Positions 62,732 through 64,000 of a stretch of 64,000 nt of DNA are shown piece after piece. Positions within the stretch are counted from its first letter, which is position 1. Each line of letters begins with the position of its first letter. This stretch comes from Photobacterium sp. TLY01 (GTDB taxonomy: Bacteria > Pseudomonadota > Gammaproteobacteria > Enterobacterales > Vibrionaceae), in NCBI RefSeq assembly GCF_021432065.1, contig NZ_CP090364.1, positions 62,001 through 126,000 on the forward strand. Direction: 5' to 3'. The position numbers and the translations under genes were made by a program. The notes beneath the pieces were generated by a model, which saw nothing but the letters and a program-made list of their open reading frames with translations, was not told where the DNA came from and did no database searches.

Positions 62732-63280
62732 ATGAGAAAACACATCAATTTAGTGCTGTTGTTACTCTTGTTTGTGCTGCCTGTGGTGGTGGCCAAACTG
62801 GTGCTGGACAACCACTGGTATCAGGGGGGAGCCATCAATCGGGGACAGTTGCTGGATGAGCCTGTGGTCACCGACTGGCTGGGGATGCGTGGCAAATGGC
62901 AACTGGTCTATCTGCTGCCCGAAGCATGTGATGCCCGTTGTCAGGGAGCCTTGTTTAATTTGCGTCAGGTGCCTCAGGCCATGGGCGCCGAGCAGGAGCG
63001 GATTGTCAGTCTGGTGCTGGTCTCAGGTCAGGGTGATACAGGCTTGCCTTCGGCAGAGCAGGTGCAGGCCGGCGGCAGTACAGTACTGGCCGCACCGGAT
63101 CTTGTCCTTGCTCAGATCCGTGCATTGGAATTCGGTGCCCAGGCCATTTATATCTCAGATCCGCAGGGCAATGTCATGCTGGCTTATCCTCTGGTGGAAG
63201 GCCAGACCCAGGTCCTGGCTCAGGGGAAAGACATGCTGAGGGATCTCAAACGTTTACTGAAAGTTTCCAAAATAGGCTGA
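62732..63280 (+). CDS. SCO/thioredoxin-like oxidase assembly protein
   Basis: A 182-residue protein with an N-terminal helix (INLVLLLLLFVLPVVVAKLVL) and a periplasmic thioredoxin-like domain. C66-x3-C70 in LLPEACDARC resembles the CxxxC copper site of SCO proteins, and AIYISDPQGNVMLAYPL matches the SCO/thioredoxin C-terminal strand, but the usual SCO histidine region is not obvious. Position between surf1 and ctaA supports an assembly role. Confidence 0.8.
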   Translation: MRKHINLVLLLLLFVLPVVVAKLVLDNHWYQGGAINRGQLLDEPVVTDWLGMRGKWQLVYLLPEACDARCQGALFNLRQVPQAMGAEQERIVSLVLVSGQGDTGLPSAEQVQAGGSTVLAAPDLVLAQIRALEFGAQAIYISDPQGNVMLAYPLVEGQTQVLAQGKDMLRDLKRLLKVSKIG

Positions 63281-63311
63281 TGCTGCAAACCGCATGCGCT
63301 AAGGAGTGGCG

Positions 63312-64000
63312 ATGTTCTCAATGGCTTCTTCCCGTTCCCGGCAGACCGACCGGCGCTTTACCTGGCTGGTTGGACTGACGCTCTTATTATCCGTTGCTGT
63401 CATCGCCCTGGGAGCCTATACCCGGCTGACAGAAGCCGGGCTGGGTTGTCCGGACTGGCCCGGATGCTATGGTTTCATGACCGTCCCCAAAACGGACGCG
63501 CAGCATGCACTGGCCCAGCAGGCGTTTCCGGATCACCCGGTAGAAGTGCATAAGGCCTGGAATGAAATGCTCCACCGCTATATGGCCGGTGCGCTCGGGC
63601 TGCTGATTGTGGCCCTGAATGTGGTGGCCCGTCGCCGTGATGACAGGCCGCACCGCTTACCTCTGGTGCTGCTGGCGCTTGTGGTGTTCCAGGCGCTGCT
63701 GGGGATGTGGACTGTCACCATGTCGCTCAAGCCGGTGATCGTAATGGGCCACCTGCTGGGCGGTTTTACTACGGCCAGCCTGTTGCTGGTGCTCTGGTTG
63801 CGGATGTTGGCGAGAGACAGAGAACGGCCAGCGCCAGCGGTTGCCTCATCGCCTCAGTTGCTCAGGGTCAGGCGCTTAGCCGTGGCCGGACTGATCGTGG
63901 TGGCGGTGCAGATTGCACTGGGCGGCTGGACCGCAGCCAACTATGCTGCGGTGGTGTGTACTCAGCTGCCTGTCTGTGAAGTGGATTGGGTGAGCAAATT
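63312..64000 (+). CDS. ctaA: Haem A synthase CtaA (3' partial)
   Basis: The first 229 residues of a COX15/CtaA haem A synthase. Helix 1 is FTWLVGLTLLLSVAVIALGAYTRLTEAGLGCPDWPGCYG, with haem-ligating histidines in VHKAWNEMLHRYMAG and MGHLLGG. GCPDWPGCYG and TAANYAAVVCTQLPVCE hold periplasmic cysteine pairs typical of the family. AAGGAG precedes the ATG. The gene is cut by the window end. Confidence 0.93.
   Translation, partial: MFSMASSRSRQTDRRFTWLVGLTLLLSVAVIALGAYTRLTEAGLGCPDWPGCYGFMTVPKTDAQHALAQQAFPDHPVEVHKAWNEMLHRYMAGALGLLIVALNVVARRRDDRPHRLPLVLLALVVFQALLGMWTVTMSLKPVIVMGHLLGGFTTASLLLVLWLRMLARDRERPAPAVASSPQLLRVRRLAVAGLIVVAVQIALGGWTAANYAAVVCTQLPVCEVDWVSK

Noticed and set aside
1..64000. CRISPR array, tRNA, rRNA, integron or prophage genes
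   Set aside because: No regularly spaced repeats, tRNA cloverleaf-like genes, integrase or phage structural genes were recognised by eye; a tRNAscan or HMM search could still find something missed.

Overview
The window looks like a chromosomal segment of a Vibrionaceae gammaproteobacterium, most likely Photobacterium or a close relative. The support is gene order and content: gppA-rhlB next to trxA-rho, uspA/ftnA/uspB/yhiN, rsmD-DUF1145 beside ftsYEX-rpoH, glpEGR-glpD, ubiC-ubiA-plsB-lexA, and a ubiD-fre pair typical of luminous-bacteria relatives. The species assignment is inference. Coding density is high and almost everything is ordinary housekeeping. No rRNA, tRNA, CRISPR array, transposase or integrase gene was seen.

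Layout. 1-2.4 kb: 3' end of an AidA/PixA-like inclusion body gene, an mdtJI-type SMR efflux pair and a LysR regulator. 2.57-5.6 kb: a small A+T-richer island bounded by a 40-bp direct repeat of the 3' end of gor. It carries a compact three-gene minus-strand operon (TIGR04255-like protein, HTH protein, unrecognised protein) with a strong promoter overlapped by three copies of TTTTGCACA. This is the best candidate here for an undescribed system, possibly a defence cassette. 5.6-16 kb: gor, rlmJ, prlC, gppA-rhlB, trxA, rho and an exported protein of unknown function. 16.4-23 kb: ubiD, a small ferredoxin and fre as one apparent operon, then a DMT transporter, uspA, ferritin, uspB and yhiN.

23.2-27.7 kb: an IclR regulator divergent from a four-gene operon (two small integral membrane proteins, a C45-type acyltransferase/amidase and an M20 amidohydrolase). 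A perfect palindrome sits in the shared promoter region. The cluster looks like an uptake-and-hydrolysis system for an N-acylated compound. 27.9-35.4 kb: YgiW-type OB-fold protein, an aldehyde dehydrogenase-TetR operon with a clear TetR operator, TapT-like DTW protein, EVE protein, a GC-rich palindromic repeat, yigL-pldB and an EAL-HDOD protein. 35.5-42.3 kb: AbgT transporter, acyltransferase 3, several small conserved membrane proteins (including one of only 26 residues), yhhN, rsmD.

42.5-57.3 kb: ftsYEX, rpoH, a cluster of DnaA-box-like sites, glpEGR, glpD with a GlpR operator, a FliL-like exported protein, ubiCA, plsB, lexA with two SOS boxes, and a methyltransferase behind a strong Fur box. 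57.5-64 kb: an aa3-type cytochrome c oxidase operon (coxB, coxA, ctaG, coxC, surf1, an SCO-like protein and the start of ctaA), interrupted by one opposite-strand DUF2909 gene. The last gene runs off the window.
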